Source of the DNA: Chitinophagaceae bacterium
GTDB lineage: Bacteria; Bacteroidota; Bacteroidia; Chitinophagales; Chitinophagaceae
Reading direction: 5' to 3'
Length of the DNA: 64,000 nucleotides
Assembly (NCBI GenBank): GCA_947381435.1
Contig: CANCVE010000005.1
Coordinates: 1-64,000, forward strand
Shown here: positions 55,671 through 64,000 of the stretch, in pieces
How the letters are laid out: the number at the start of each line of letters is the position of its first letter
How positions within the stretch are numbered: position 1 is the stretch's first letter
Notes under the pieces: generated by a model
Told to the model about the DNA's origin: nothing
Seen by the model: only the letters and a program-made list of their open reading frames with translations
Database searches by the model: none
Made by a program: the position numbers and the translations under genes

Positions 55671-56204
55671 TATCTGAACATTAATTTAATACCAATTCAC
55701 TTAATAAAGAGCTGGAGGAGTATCGTTAGTATGTTAATTTGAGTAAGACTTTTATTACGGAAATTGTTATAAGATGTTTATTGAGATTTTACACGGCTTC
55801 GCCATCTTACTCACAAGCAACTATTAATATAATTCTTAATAAAAAAACAATGTTTGGTACTAAATAAAAACAAAAGGGGCTTGCAAGAAAAAGAATTGGC
55901 ATGTTCATTTTTAATGAATTCTGCTACATTACTTTTTGCTCAAAACCCTTTACACTCATAATTCCCGTATAAATTCCGTCTGCGTACTCATTAGATAGAG
56001 GCAACAAATATAGGGAAAGGTTATATTCTTTTTCAAATGGCACTCTCGATATTAGAGTAAATATTATTAATACTAAACGTTTGTAAAAATACTTGCTAAA
56101 GATGTTACATATTAGGATTGCTATTCAATTTTCAATTAAACAGTAATTTAAGTTCATTTAAAGAATGACTTATCTAATAATTAATTTCAGATAAATCTAC
56201 TTTA
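55671..56204. other. 534-bp non-coding leader region of the polysaccharide locus
   Basis: No gene, RNA or array is recognisable here. It must hold the promoter of the 36-kb - strand locus, since obg ends on the far side. The sequence is AT-rich with one GC-richer patch, CACGGCTTCGCCATC, near 55792-55806. The untranslated leader could be about 330 nt long if the candidate promoter at 56005-56038 is real. Confidence 0.5.
56005..56038 (-). promoter_or_regulatory. Candidate promoter for the capsule locus
   Basis: Read on the - strand, TATATTTG (56005-56012) fits TAnnTTTG and ATTTG (56034-56038) lies about 21 bp upstream at a workable -33 position. It is the best pair in the gap, but such pairs occur by chance in AT-rich DNA. 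Confidence 0.35.
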
Positions 56205-57206
56205 TTAATCAACTGAAGTATTTAGTGTATCCCAAAGGGCATCTTTCAATTCAACTAAACCAGTATTTGTTACCGATGAGATAAAGTAATGTGGGATATT
56301 AGTGGGCAATTCTTTAGATATAGCTTCTTTCAATTCATCATCTAGCATATCGCTTTTACTGACAGCAATAATAAAATCCTTTTGCAAAAGTTCGGGATTA
56401 TATTCCTCTAATTCATTTACTAATACTTCATATTCCCTTCTATGATCACTACTATCAGCTGGAATAAGAAAAAGCAAACATGAATTACGTTCTATATGGC
56501 GTAGAAACCGATGACCTAAACCTTTTCCTTCCGCAGCACCTTCAATTATACCCGGCAAATCGGCAATACAAAAGCTTTTTCCATCCCGATATTCAACAAT
56601 GCCTAGTTGAGGAACTAAGGTTGTAAAGGCATAATTAGCAATCTTTGGTTTTGCCGCAGTAACTACAGACAATAAAGTTGATTTACCAGCATTGGGAAAA
56701 CCCACCAGCCCAACATCAGCTAAAACTTTCAGTTCTAAGTTCTTCCAGCCCTCCGAACCTGATTCACCAGGTTGTGAGTGTTCAGGAACTTGATTTGTAG
56801 AAGTAGCAAAATGTTGATTTCCCCAACCACCACGACCACCCTTTATCCAAACAATTTCTTGACCATGGTCTAATACCTCTGCTTCAATCTCACCCGTCTC
56901 TTCATCTCTAGCTATGGTTCCCAACGGTACTTCAAGTATTATATCATCTCCATCCTTGCCAGTACAATTTCCCTTGCTGCCATTAGTGCCATCTTCTGCC
57001 AATACATTTTTATGATACCTAAGGTGCAGTAATGTCCACAAATTAGCATTCCCCCTAAGTATTATATGTGCACCCCTTCCTCCATCGCCACCATCAGGTC
57101 CGCCCTTTGCCGTTAGTTTATTTCGCATAAAGTGCGTTTGCCCTGCTCCGCCATGTCCACTTCGACAAAATATGCGTATGTAATCTATAAAATTTCTTTC
57201 TGACAT
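56205..57206 (-). CDS. obg: Obg-family GTPase
   Basis: A 333-residue ribosome-associated GTPase that takes part in 50S assembly and stress control. The N-terminal glycine-rich Obg domain ([16 protein letters not shown] near 12-27, [13 protein letters not shown] near 37-49) is followed by the G domain with P-loop [12 protein letters not shown] near 168-179, Switch [11 protein letters not shown] near 216 and AVSKSDML near 286. It has no C-terminal TGS-like extension, as is normal for the shorter form. It is monocistronic between non-coding gaps. Confidence 0.96.
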   Translation of the reverse strand: MSERNFIDYIRIFCRSGHGGAGQTHFMRNKLTAKGGPDGGDGGRGAHIILRGNANLWTLLHLRYHKNVLAEDGTNGSKGNCTGKDGDDIILEVPLGTIARDEETGEIEAEVLDHGQEIVWIKGGRGGWGNQHFATSTNQVPEHSQPGESGSEGWKNLELKVLADVGLVGFPNAGKSTLLSVVTAAKPKIANYAFTTLVPQLGIVEYRDGKSFCIADLPGIIEGAAEGKGLGHRFLRHIERNSCLLFLIPADSSDHRREYEVLVNELEEYNPELLQKDFIIAVSKSDMLDDELKEAISKELPTNIPHYFISSVTNTGLVELKDALWDTLNTSVD

Positions 57207-57349
57207 GATGTAACTGAATTGTTTGCGAAAGTACGTTAAACCAACAAGAAGCTACTAATTAGAAGTTGAAAGCTCGTTTTCATTTTTAGATACAATATTC
57301 TATTCAAAAAATAGTTGTCTATGTGAATGCTTTTAGTTCTATAAACTAA

Positions 57350-59533
57350 TTACTGTTTTAAAAACATGATACTAGTAGATTCACCGTCTCTTGTATACCT
57401 AAGAAAATAAGTGCCTTTTTGCAAATTAGCCACATTAATATTACTTGTCGAAGTCCCTAAAGGAATAAAAGCACTCGTTGCCTTAATTGTTTTCCCCTCT
57501 ATAGAAAGTATTTCAAAAAGAGCATTGTTTACAACCTTATCGCTTGAAATACGAAGATTTAGACAATTTATTGCAGGATTGGGATAAGCTGCTACTTTAA
57601 ACAGAACTGGCATAATAACGCTATCGACAGTAGTCTTGTCATTTGTGTTATCTATTTTTAGCACTTTACTAAATTCAATTTTGCCATCCATGTAAAGTAT
57701 TTTTAATGTATAGTAATTTACATTTGGAGTCACATTTGTATCAATAAAAGAATAATCGCTACCATTTATTTTATTATTGCTTTCTACAATGCCAATATTT
57801 GTATAATCAATAGCATTTCCACTTTTCTCTATTTGAAAATTGGCTACACCCATTTCACTTCCTGTTGACCAATTCAAAACATTCTCTTTTCTACCTTTTG
57901 TAACTGAGAAATTAAAATAATGTACAGTCAATGGACCTTCAATGACATAAAGAAATAAACTTCTACCAACCATTAAATACCAGGAGCTGTCACGATAAAT
58001 AACTTTTCCAATACTCGAGCCGATATTAATAAGTGATTTCGATTGATATTTCACTAAATACCGATTCGAGCCATTTATTATAATTATATCACCTTTTGGG
58101 TTTAATCCATCAATCTTACAATCTGTGCCAAAAAAAGTGATTTGTGTGTTTATTCCAAACGTATCCCTTAGCCAGATTTGCTTTTCTCCAGTAAGTCCTG
58201 GCTTTGCATAAGCGATAAAATTGTTATTAACTGCGTAATCCTGATTCGGATATAGTTGTGTAGAGGAACTAAAACTACTTAACTGGGTTTCGTTATTCCC
58301 ATCAGATATATAAATTGACGATATTGTTTTATTATCCCTTTTGTTATAAACGAAATATTTATCAGTTACTAATGGGTAAACATCCCAGAAACCGCTTGCA
58401 CTATCATGTGTTATTGAAGTAGTTAGTCCTTGCTTGTACTTTTTAATGTTGTAATCTGTTCGTCCAGTCCAATAAACAACTTCCCCGTTCTCTGTAACAA
58501 CATTATTCCAATTACCAACCTCTGAGGAAATCAATGTATCAGTTTTAGTGGCCAGATTTCTAAGAAATAACGCATTATAATTCATCCAAATTGCATAGTC
58601 TCCAGCAGCTGCAAATCCAGAATTCAATCCCCCTATCGAGTCAAGTACGCCACTATTCCAATCATATATGTCAGGAATATAATCTGGCCTCACTCCTGCA
58701 AAAAACGCCCCATACTTAGTTAGAATCGGGTTGTTAACTGGTTTTGTAAAAGGGATACTTATTTTTGAATTTGAGTTAATAACAATAATTTGAAGGTTAT
58801 AGGAAGTATAATTTAGATAATCTGTAGAATCTGTCAAGAGTTTATTGTAATTAAAGTCAACTATTTTTCTATCAGCCGTGTATACTTCTTTTATGTAAGG
58901 ACTTGTTTCGACATAAATATGATATTTCAAGTTACTCATTTGCCCCCTTCGATTGGTTACTTGTATGTCTAATGGACCGCCAAGACCATTCAAGGCTACA
59001 AAATCTAGTATAAAGTTTATAGAATCTTTGAAATGAGTTTCTAAAATAAAATGATCCGAGAAAGTAATTCTTAAATAGCAGCTGTCTTTTTGATTGCATT
59101 TGATATTAACTGGCAAAAATGGTCTGACCACCGATTCATCTATCAGACCATTTATTGTTATTGAAGGAGGATTATTATAAATAACCGGCTCAACAACCGA
59201 TCCTTGACTATTAAAATAATCCGTTGCAATGGCTTGCAAGGCGATTGTATCCCCTTCGCTAAACCCTTGCAAAGTAAACGCCCCTTCAAAATTGCCAGTT
59301 GAACTGTTATATACTAATAATTGCTGAACAGAGCCTGCATTTATAGAAACCGATGACAATTGGTACGTAGACTGTACATTAACACTAACATAGAAAGTTG
59401 TAGGCACTATTACTAGTGCGAATGTTTTATATGGTGCTGGACTTAAAATAGAAACTTTTATGGAAGCAAATACTTTGATAGCAATACTTTGTAATGTCAA
59501 CACTACTAAGAGTATAAAAAAAAGTTTCTTCAT
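57350..59533 (-). CDS. Secreted T9SS cargo protein with beta-rich repeats
   Basis: A 727-residue exported protein with a Sec signal peptide (about 1-23) and a C-terminal type A T9SS sorting domain, starting VAAYPNPAINCLNLRIS near 649 and ending GTYFLRYTRDGESTSIMFLKQ. The middle is beta-rich with repeated aromatic-Asp patterns (KTDTLISSEVGNWNNVVTENGE, KQGLTTSITHD) reminiscent of a beta-propeller, and a fibronectin/Ig-like section starts near 545. No catalytic motif was found. It is probably attached to or released from the cell surface. Confidence 0.85.
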   Translation of the reverse strand: MKKLFFILLVVLTLQSIAIKVFASIKVSILSPAPYKTFALVIVPTTFYVSVNVQSTYQLSSVSINAGSVQQLLVYNSSTGNFEGAFTLQGFSEGDTIALQAIATDYFNSQGSVVEPVIYNNPPSITINGLIDESVVRPFLPVNIKCNQKDSCYLRITFSDHFILETHFKDSINFILDFVALNGLGGPLDIQVTNRRGQMSNLKYHIYVETSPYIKEVYTADRKIVDFNYNKLLTDSTDYLNYTSYNLQIIVINSNSKISIPFTKPVNNPILTKYGAFFAGVRPDYIPDIYDWNSGVLDSIGGLNSGFAAAGDYAIWMNYNALFLRNLATKTDTLISSEVGNWNNVVTENGEVVYWTGRTDYNIKKYKQGLTTSITHDSASGFWDVYPLVTDKYFVYNKRDNKTISSIYISDGNNETQLSSFSSSTQLYPNQDYAVNNNFIAYAKPGLTGEKQIWLRDTFGINTQITFFGTDCKIDGLNPKGDIIIINGSNRYLVKYQSKSLINIGSSIGKVIYRDSSWYLMVGRSLFLYVIEGPLTVHYFNFSVTKGRKENVLNWSTGSEMGVANFQIEKSGNAIDYTNIGIVESNNKINGSDYSFIDTNVTPNVNYYTLKILYMDGKIEFSKVLKIDNTNDKTTVDSVIMPVLFKVAAYPNPAINCLNLRISSDKVVNNALFEILSIEGKTIKATSAFIPLGTSTSNINVANLQKGTYFLRYTRDGESTSIMFLKQ

Positions 59534-59558
59534 AGTTTTACATTTAAGATTACCTGTT

Positions 59559-59566
59559 CAAATTTA
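59559..59566 (-). promoter_or_regulatory. Putative -7 box for the T9SS cargo gene
   Basis: CAAATTTA on the + strand reads TAAATTTG on the - strand and fits TAnnTTTG, 26 bp before the start codon. The -33 element is unclear. Confidence 0.35.
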
Positions 59567-59619
59567 AAACTGTTAGAGGGTATATTTATTTAAACAAAAG
59601 CCAAAATTAAATAAACTAA

Positions 59620-59656
59620 ACAGAAAAGCCCCCGATATTGTCGAGGGCTTTTCTGT
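59620..59656 (-). terminator. Intrinsic terminator after fusA
   Basis: ACAGAAAAGCCCcCGA pairs with TCGaGGGCTTTTCTGT with one mismatch around a 5-base loop. On the - strand a T-rich tract follows (GTTTAGTTTATTT). It lies 19 bp after the fusA stop. Confidence 0.85.
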
Positions 59657-59674
59657 ATTTAATTGAGATTAAAA

Positions 59675-61825
59675 TTATTCTTCAATCTTCACTTTTCCTT
59701 TGCTCTTTGCAACTACCTCTTCAGCAATATTGTTTGGAGCATTGTTGTAATGAGAAAACTCCATGGTAGAAGATGCACGACCAGAAGACAATGAACGCAA
59801 TTGGGTTACATAACCAAACATTTCGCTCAATGGAACTTTAGCCTTGATAACTTGTAAGTTAGCTCTGCTATCCATACCTTCCAACATACCACGACGACGG
59901 TTAAGGTCACCTGTTACATCTCCCATATATTGGTCAGGAGTTAATACTTCTACCTTCATGATAGGTTCCAACAAAGTGGGTTTTGCTTTACGACCAGCTT
60001 CACGGAATGCACTCTTAGCACATAATTCAAAGCTCATCGCATCACTATCCACATCGTGGTAACTACCATCAAATATTCTTACTTTCATGTTATTAACTGG
60101 GTAACCAGCTAATATACCTTGAGGCATAGATGTTTCGAAACCTTTCTGGATAGCAGCATGGAATTCCTTAGGAACAGAACCACCATGAATGTCATTCACA
60201 AATTGGAAGCTCTTACCTTCATTTTCCTTAATCCATTCTTCATCAGCAGGTCCAAGATCAAATTGAATATCAGCGAACTTACCACGACCACCAGATTGTT
60301 TTTTCAAAATTTCACGGTGAGTAACAGTAATTCCAAAGCACTCTTTGTAAGCAACCTGAGGCGCACCTTGGTTAACTTCTACCTTAAACTCACGACGCAA
60401 ACGGTCGATGATAATTTCAAGGTGCAATTCACCCATACCACGCAAAATGGTTTGCCCAGTATCTTCATCGGTATTTACACGCAATGTAGGATCTTCTTCT
60501 ACCAATTTAGCGATAGCCATACCCATTTTCTCTACGTCTGCTTGCGTTTTAGGCTCAACAGCAATAGCGATAACTGGTTCTGGAATAAACATATTCTCCA
60601 AAGTGATAGGATGTTTTTCATCACACAAAGTATCACCAGTTTTAATTTCTTTAAATCCTACTGCAGCAGCGATATCGCCAGCTTCAATAAAATCTATTGG
60701 GTTTTGCTTGTTAGCAAACATCTTCATGATACGGCTGATACGCTCTTTTTTACCACTTCTTACATTCAATACATAGGAACCAGCATCTAAGTGACCAGAA
60801 TAGCAACGGAAGAAAGCCAAACGACCCACGAAAGGATCGGTCATAATTTTGAAAGCCAATGCTGCAAAAGGTTCTTTTGCATTTGGAGCTCTTGTAACCG
60901 TTTCGCCAGTATCAGGATTTACACCAGTGATGTCTTCAACATCAACAGGAGAAGGCAAGTAACGACAAACAGCATCCAATGCAGTTTGTACACCCTTATT
61001 CTTAAATGAAGAACCACACATCATTGGAACAATGCTCAAATCGATGGTAGCCTTACGGATAGCTTCGTGCATTTCAGTTTCGGTGATGCTATTAGGATCA
61101 TCAAAGAATTTCTCCAATAGTTTATCATCGTATTCTGCAACAGCTTCTACTAGCTTAGCTCTCCATTCGTTAGCTTCTTCAACCATGTCAGCCGGAACAG
61201 GGATTTCTTGGAAGGTCATACCTTCTGTTGCCATATCCCAAATAACACCCTTCATGGTAATTAAATCTACCACACCTTTAAAATCGTCTTCTGCACCGAT
61301 AGGCAATTGCAAAGGCACCGCATTAGCACCCAACATTTCCTTAACCTGCGCAACAACCATTAAGAAGTCTGCACCAGAACGGTCCATTTTGTTAACGAAA
61401 CCGATACGTGGAACTTTGTAACGATTAGCTTGGCGCCATACAGTTTCAGATTGTGGCTCAACACCATCAACCGCACTGAACAAAGCGATCAAACCATCCA
61501 ATACACGCATAGAACGTTCTACCTCGATGGTAAAATCCACGTGACCTGGAGTATCGATAATATTAAAGTAGTAATCTTTAGTATTTGCATCAGCAACACC
61601 CTTGTTTGTAGGGAATTTCCATTGGCAACTAACTGCCGCAGAAGTAATGGTGATACCTCTTTCTTTTTCTTGCTCCATCCAGTCGGTGGTAGCAGCACCA
61701 TCGTGCACTTCTCCAATCTTATGAATCATACCTGTGTAGCGTAGAATACGCTCGGTGGTTGTGGTTTTACCAGCATCAATGTGAGCGGCAATACCGAAGT
61801 TGCGTTGTAATTTCAAATCCGCCAT
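59675..61825 (-). CDS. fusA: Elongation factor G
   Basis: A 716-residue translational GTPase that moves tRNA and mRNA through the ribosome. The P-loop [15 protein letters not shown] is near 13-27, [12 protein letters not shown] is Switch I near 55, [10 protein letters not shown] near 88 and [12 protein letters not shown] near 141 are the G3 and G4 motifs. The C-terminal domains carry [15 protein letters not shown] and [19 protein letters not shown]. Full-length. It stands alone, so its rpsL-rpsG partners may lie elsewhere; its expression is likely from the box at 61887-61894. Confidence 0.98.
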   Translation of the reverse strand: MADLKLQRNFGIAAHIDAGKTTTTERILRYTGMIHKIGEVHDGAATTDWMEQEKERGITITSAAVSCQWKFPTNKGVADANTKDYYFNIIDTPGHVDFTIEVERSMRVLDGLIALFSAVDGVEPQSETVWRQANRYKVPRIGFVNKMDRSGADFLMVVAQVKEMLGANAVPLQLPIGAEDDFKGVVDLITMKGVIWDMATEGMTFQEIPVPADMVEEANEWRAKLVEAVAEYDDKLLEKFFDDPNSITETEMHEAIRKATIDLSIVPMMCGSSFKNKGVQTALDAVCRYLPSPVDVEDITGVNPDTGETVTRAPNAKEPFAALAFKIMTDPFVGRLAFFRCYSGHLDAGSYVLNVRSGKKERISRIMKMFANKQNPIDFIEAGDIAAAVGFKEIKTGDTLCDEKHPITLENMFIPEPVIAIAVEPKTQADVEKMGMAIAKLVEEDPTLRVNTDEDTGQTILRGMGELHLEIIIDRLRREFKVEVNQGAPQVAYKECFGITVTHREILKKQSGGRGKFADIQFDLGPADEEWIKENEGKSFQFVNDIHGGSVPKEFHAAIQKGFETSMPQGILAGYPVNNMKVRIFDGSYHDVDSDAMSFELCAKSAFREAGRKAKPTLLEPIMKVEVLTPDQYMGDVTGDLNRRRGMLEGMDSRANLQVIKAKVPLSEMFGYVTQLRSLSSGRASSTMEFSHYNNAPNNIAEEVVAKSKGKVKIEE

Positions 61826-62244
61826 AACTCTGAGTTATTATTGTTTGTTTATTTTATTTAATGAGAAAGCCCATTTTTAAAGGCTGCAAAAGTAGGGGTT
61901 TACTTTATTTAATTAATCCTAATGCAAAATTCATTTTAATACAAGCAGAAAGTATCTCCTTTACAACTTACATTTTCATGAAATTTTGCTTCATTCGCTA
62001 TCAACCTTTAATCTAAAATAAAAGTAACAATCACTCAGAAATGTATACTTATATATTAGTAGGATACATTTTTGGTTCGTAAATACCATTTTTTTGTGTT
62101 TTAATGATCTTTATCCTCTTGAACAATCGTGATTTGTTTGAATTCCTCTTATTGATCATAAATTAACTTCTATCTACTTCCAATTTTCATCTTCCATTTG
62201 TTATATAAGAACAAATAGGTAAAATATTTCTCAATATAGCACTT
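61826..62244. other. Intergenic region between fusA and gapA
   Basis: It is AT-rich with no recognisable gene, RNA or array. It should contain the divergent promoters of fusA and gapA. Confidence 0.5.
61887..61894 (-). promoter_or_regulatory. Putative -7 box for fusA
   Basis: CAAAAGTA on the + strand reads TACTTTTG on the - strand and fits TAnnTTTG, 62 bp before the fusA ATG. The -33 box is not clear. Confidence 0.4.
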
Positions 62245-62272
62245 TTTGCAAAAGATTAGCTTAACGAAACCG

Positions 62273-62299
62273 TTGTATGAACACAATCCTTTACCTTCG
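62273..62299 (+). promoter_or_regulatory. Candidate promoter for gapA
   Basis: TTG (62273-62275), then 16 bp, then TACCTTCG (62292-62299), a one-mismatch version of TAnnTTTG. It lies 46 bp before the gapA ATG, a usual distance. It is the clearest -33/-7 pair in the window. Confidence 0.5.
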
Positions 62300-62344
62300 C
62301 GGCGGAAAAAAAAGAAAGTATTTATAAATTTTAAATTAATAATT

Positions 62345-63349
62345 ATGGTAAAAGTTGCAATTAACGGGTTTGGACGCATAGGCAGATTGGTTTATCGTCA
62401 AATTTTCAATATAGAAGGTATTGAAGTAGTAGCTATCAATGATCTTACTAGCCCTAAGGCTCTGGCTCACCTATTAAAGTACGATAGTGCACAAGGACGT
62501 TTTGGTCAAGAGGTTACACACACTGATAGCTCAATCATTGTTAATGGTCATGAAGTAAAAATTTATGCCCAAAGAGATCCTTCTCAAATTCCTTGGGGAC
62601 AACACGATGTTGATGTAGTAATTGAAAGCACTGGTTTCTTTACTGATAAAGAAAAAGCTGAATTACACATTAAAGCTGGTGCTAAAAGAGTAGTTATTTC
62701 TGCTCCTGCTACTGGCGAAATGAAAACAGTAGTGTTTAATGTAAACCATACCATCCTTGATGGTAGCGAAACAGTTATTAGTGCAGCATCTTGTACTACA
62801 AATTGCTTGGCACCAATGGCTCAAGCATTGCATAATGCACTAACTATCGAAGCAGGTAGCATGACTACCATTCACGCTTACACAAACGACCAAAATACTT
62901 TGGATGCTCCTCATGCTAAAGGCGATTTGCGCAGAGCTCGTGCAGCTGCAGCCAACATTGTTCCTAATAGTACAGGTGCTGCAAAAGCAATTGGTTTAGT
63001 ATTACCAGAACTAAAAGGTAAATTGGATGGTAGTGCTCAGCGTGTTCCTGTTATCACTGGTTCTGTAACTGAATTAACTGCTATTGTTGGAAAGAAAACA
63101 ACTGCCGATGAAGTTAATGCAATCATGAAAGCAGCTAGCAACGAAAGTTTTGGTTATACTGAAGACGAAATTGTAAGCAGCGACGTTATTGGTATTTCTT
63201 TCGGTTCATTGTTCGATGCTACTCAAACTAAAGTTATCACCGTAGGCGACAAACAATTAGTAAAAGTTGTTAGCTGGTACGATAACGAAATGAGTTATGT
63301 AAGCCAATTGGTACGTACAGTAAAATATTTCGCTGGTTTAATAGCTTAA
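62345..63349 (+). CDS. gapA: Glyceraldehyde-3-phosphate dehydrogenase
   Basis: A glycolytic enzyme that makes 1,3-bisphosphoglycerate with NAD+. The 334-residue protein has [15 protein letters not shown] near 7-21, the active-site [12 protein letters not shown] (Cys near 152), [15 protein letters not shown] near 180 and [14 protein letters not shown] near the C-terminus. ATG at 62345 fits the conserved [13 protein letters not shown] start; the longer in-frame ORF from 62246 adds 33 poor residues. It ends in a strong terminator. Confidence 0.98.
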   Translation: MVKVAINGFGRIGRLVYRQIFNIEGIEVVAINDLTSPKALAHLLKYDSAQGRFGQEVTHTDSSIIVNGHEVKIYAQRDPSQIPWGQHDVDVVIESTGFFTDKEKAELHIKAGAKRVVISAPATGEMKTVVFNVNHTILDGSETVISAASCTTNCLAPMAQALHNALTIEAGSMTTIHAYTNDQNTLDAPHAKGDLRRARAAAANIVPNSTGAAKAIGLVLPELKGKLDGSAQRVPVITGSVTELTAIVGKKTTADEVNAIMKAASNESFGYTEDEIVSSDVIGISFGSLFDATQTKVITVGDKQLVKVVSWYDNEMSYVSQLVRTVKYFAGLIA

Positions 63350-63386
63350 TCATTCATTTACAGAGAACTCGCTTCTCTATCTCAAT

Positions 63387-63432
63387 AAACCATCATTCAT
63401 TGCTTTCATTAGTTTTGAATGATGGTTTTTTT
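63387..63432 (+). terminator. Intrinsic terminator after gapA
   Basis: AAACCATCATTCA (63387-63399) pairs perfectly with TGAATGATGGTTT (63416-63428), followed by a run of T. It lies 38 bp after the gapA stop. Confidence 0.88.
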
Positions 63433-63456
63433 ATACATCATTTTTAATAAATCCCC

Positions 63457-63714
63457 ATGCTCAGTTCCATAACTATCGTAAGTTTAATAGCCGCATCCTG
63501 CACTACCATTTCTTTTTTGCCGCAAGCCCTTCAAACCATCAAAACCAAAAACACAAAAGGCATCTCCTTGCCCATGTATTCCCTCTTTACTTTTGGCACT
63601 ACGCTATGGTTTATCTTCGGAATCATGATACAAAACTATCCCATCGTATTAGCAAACGGAATCACCACACTATTGGCCCTAATTATCCTTATTTGCAAGA
63701 TTAAGTACAAGTAA
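63457..63714 (+). CDS. SemiSWEET-type sugar transporter
   Basis: An 85-residue protein with three predicted helices and the PQ-loop start: ITIVSLIAASCTTISFLPQALQTIKTKNTKG, where FLPQ near 20-23 is the PQ motif. TLWFIFGIM and IVLANGITTLLALIIL form the other helices. SemiSWEETs dimerise to make a complete sugar uniporter in the inner membrane. The length is typical. It lies 25 bp after the gapA terminator with no other gene nearby; a sugar substrate is likely but not identified. Confidence 0.9.
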   Translation: MLSSITIVSLIAASCTTISFLPQALQTIKTKNTKGISLPMYSLFTFGTTLWFIFGIMIQNYPIVLANGITTLLALIILICKIKYK

Positions 63715-63846
63715 TAAGGCGCTTCTTGGAACTTATTTATGATTTTAAAGTGTCCGTCTTCACTGTTTTTCCTTTTTCAATTTTGGTTTTTATATCAGAT
63801 TGCAAATCATCGCCTCACAGATACTTAAATATAGTATCCCAAACCT

Positions 63847-64000
63847 CATTTTCTTTGTAACGAAAATGGTTTTTCGTATCAATAAAGCAATTTTTCGTTT
63901 CAATTAAATGGTTTTCTTTATAAAGAAAATGACTTTTCGTTTCGATTAAATGATTTTTCGTATCAATTAAACGACTTTCTTTATAACGAAAATGGATTTT
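63847..64000. repeat. Array G: at least seven 21-bp units with TTTTCTTTATAAAGAAAA palindrome
   Basis: Units start at 63847, 63868, 63889, 63910, 63931, 63952 and 63973, exactly 21 bp apart; an eighth begins at 63994 and runs off the window. The unit at 63910 holds an 18-bp perfect palindrome (63912-63929). Two core types mix: CTTTATAAAGAAAAT and TTTCG(T)(A/T)TCAATTAAA. 63715-63846 has no recognised gene. Confidence 0.88.

Noticed and set aside
62246..62344. N-terminal extension of GapA
   Set aside because: The extra 33 residues are Lys-rich and precede the conserved [13 protein letters not shown] start; the candidate promoter also lies inside it.

Overview
This window is AT-rich chromosomal DNA of a Bacteroidota bacterium, most likely from the Chitinophagales/Chitinophagaceae side of the phylum. 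The evidence is a secreted protein with a type IX secretion (Por) tail, DUF4292 and DUF2807 proteins, Wza/Wzc/SLBB capsule proteins of the Bacteroidota type, promoter-like TAnnTTTG boxes, and almost no Shine-Dalgarno sequences. The taxonomic call is inference from gene content; no marker such as rRNA is present.

Layout. 1-12 kb, mostly + strand, is housekeeping and envelope: purL, a clan AA aspartic protease, hldD, a small toxin-antitoxin-like pair, proC, dut, a DUF4292 lipoprotein, an EnvC-like LytM protein, an EamA transporter, a GH19 chitinase-like lipoprotein and a DUF2807 protein. 12-18 kb, - strand, makes nucleotide sugars: rfbA, rfbC, rfbB (dTDP-6-deoxysugar branch, no rfbD here) and gmd plus fcl (GDP-L-fucose), with one glycosyltransferase. 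A Wzx-like flippase follows on the + strand. 20-55.7 kb, all on the - strand, is a surface polysaccharide locus: two Wzy-like polymerases, a Wzz, an 818-residue SLBB export protein, about fifteen glycosyltransferases (including a GT10 fucosyltransferase and a rhamnosyltransferase-like GT2), five acyl/acetyltransferases, an ABC exporter (Wzm/Wzt with a C-terminal sugar-binding domain), an AsnB-GT4 fusion, a Wzc tyrosine kinase with a tyrosine-rich tail and a short Wza lipoprotein. 56-64 kb returns to housekeeping: obg, a T9SS cargo protein, fusA, gapA and a SemiSWEET.

How the genes fit. The rfb and gmd/fcl genes supply activated sugars, the glycosyltransferases and acyltransferases assemble and decorate a repeat unit, and two sets of export parts (Wzx/Wzy/Wzz/Wza and Wzm/Wzt) are both present, so the locus may make two polymers or a hybrid. 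Genes for an initiating phosphosugar transferase (WbaP/WecA type) and for RfbD were not seen.

The most unusual signal is not a gene. At least seven intergenic spots carry short tandem arrays whose sequences are unrelated to one another but which share one architecture: a period of 21 bp (two B-DNA helical turns), built from a roughly 10-18 bp palindromic core and a more variable spacer. They lie at about 105-356, 5891-6079, 10115-10240, 19396-19841, 27689-27793, 48448-48636 and 63847-64000. Two lie inside the capsule operon. I do not recognise this as a described element. Because 21 is a multiple of 3, the arrays create spurious open reading frames with 7-residue repeats. A second, separate dispersed element (an imperfect inverted repeat of about 120 bp) occurs twice, and a third repeat type has expanded in frame inside hldD.
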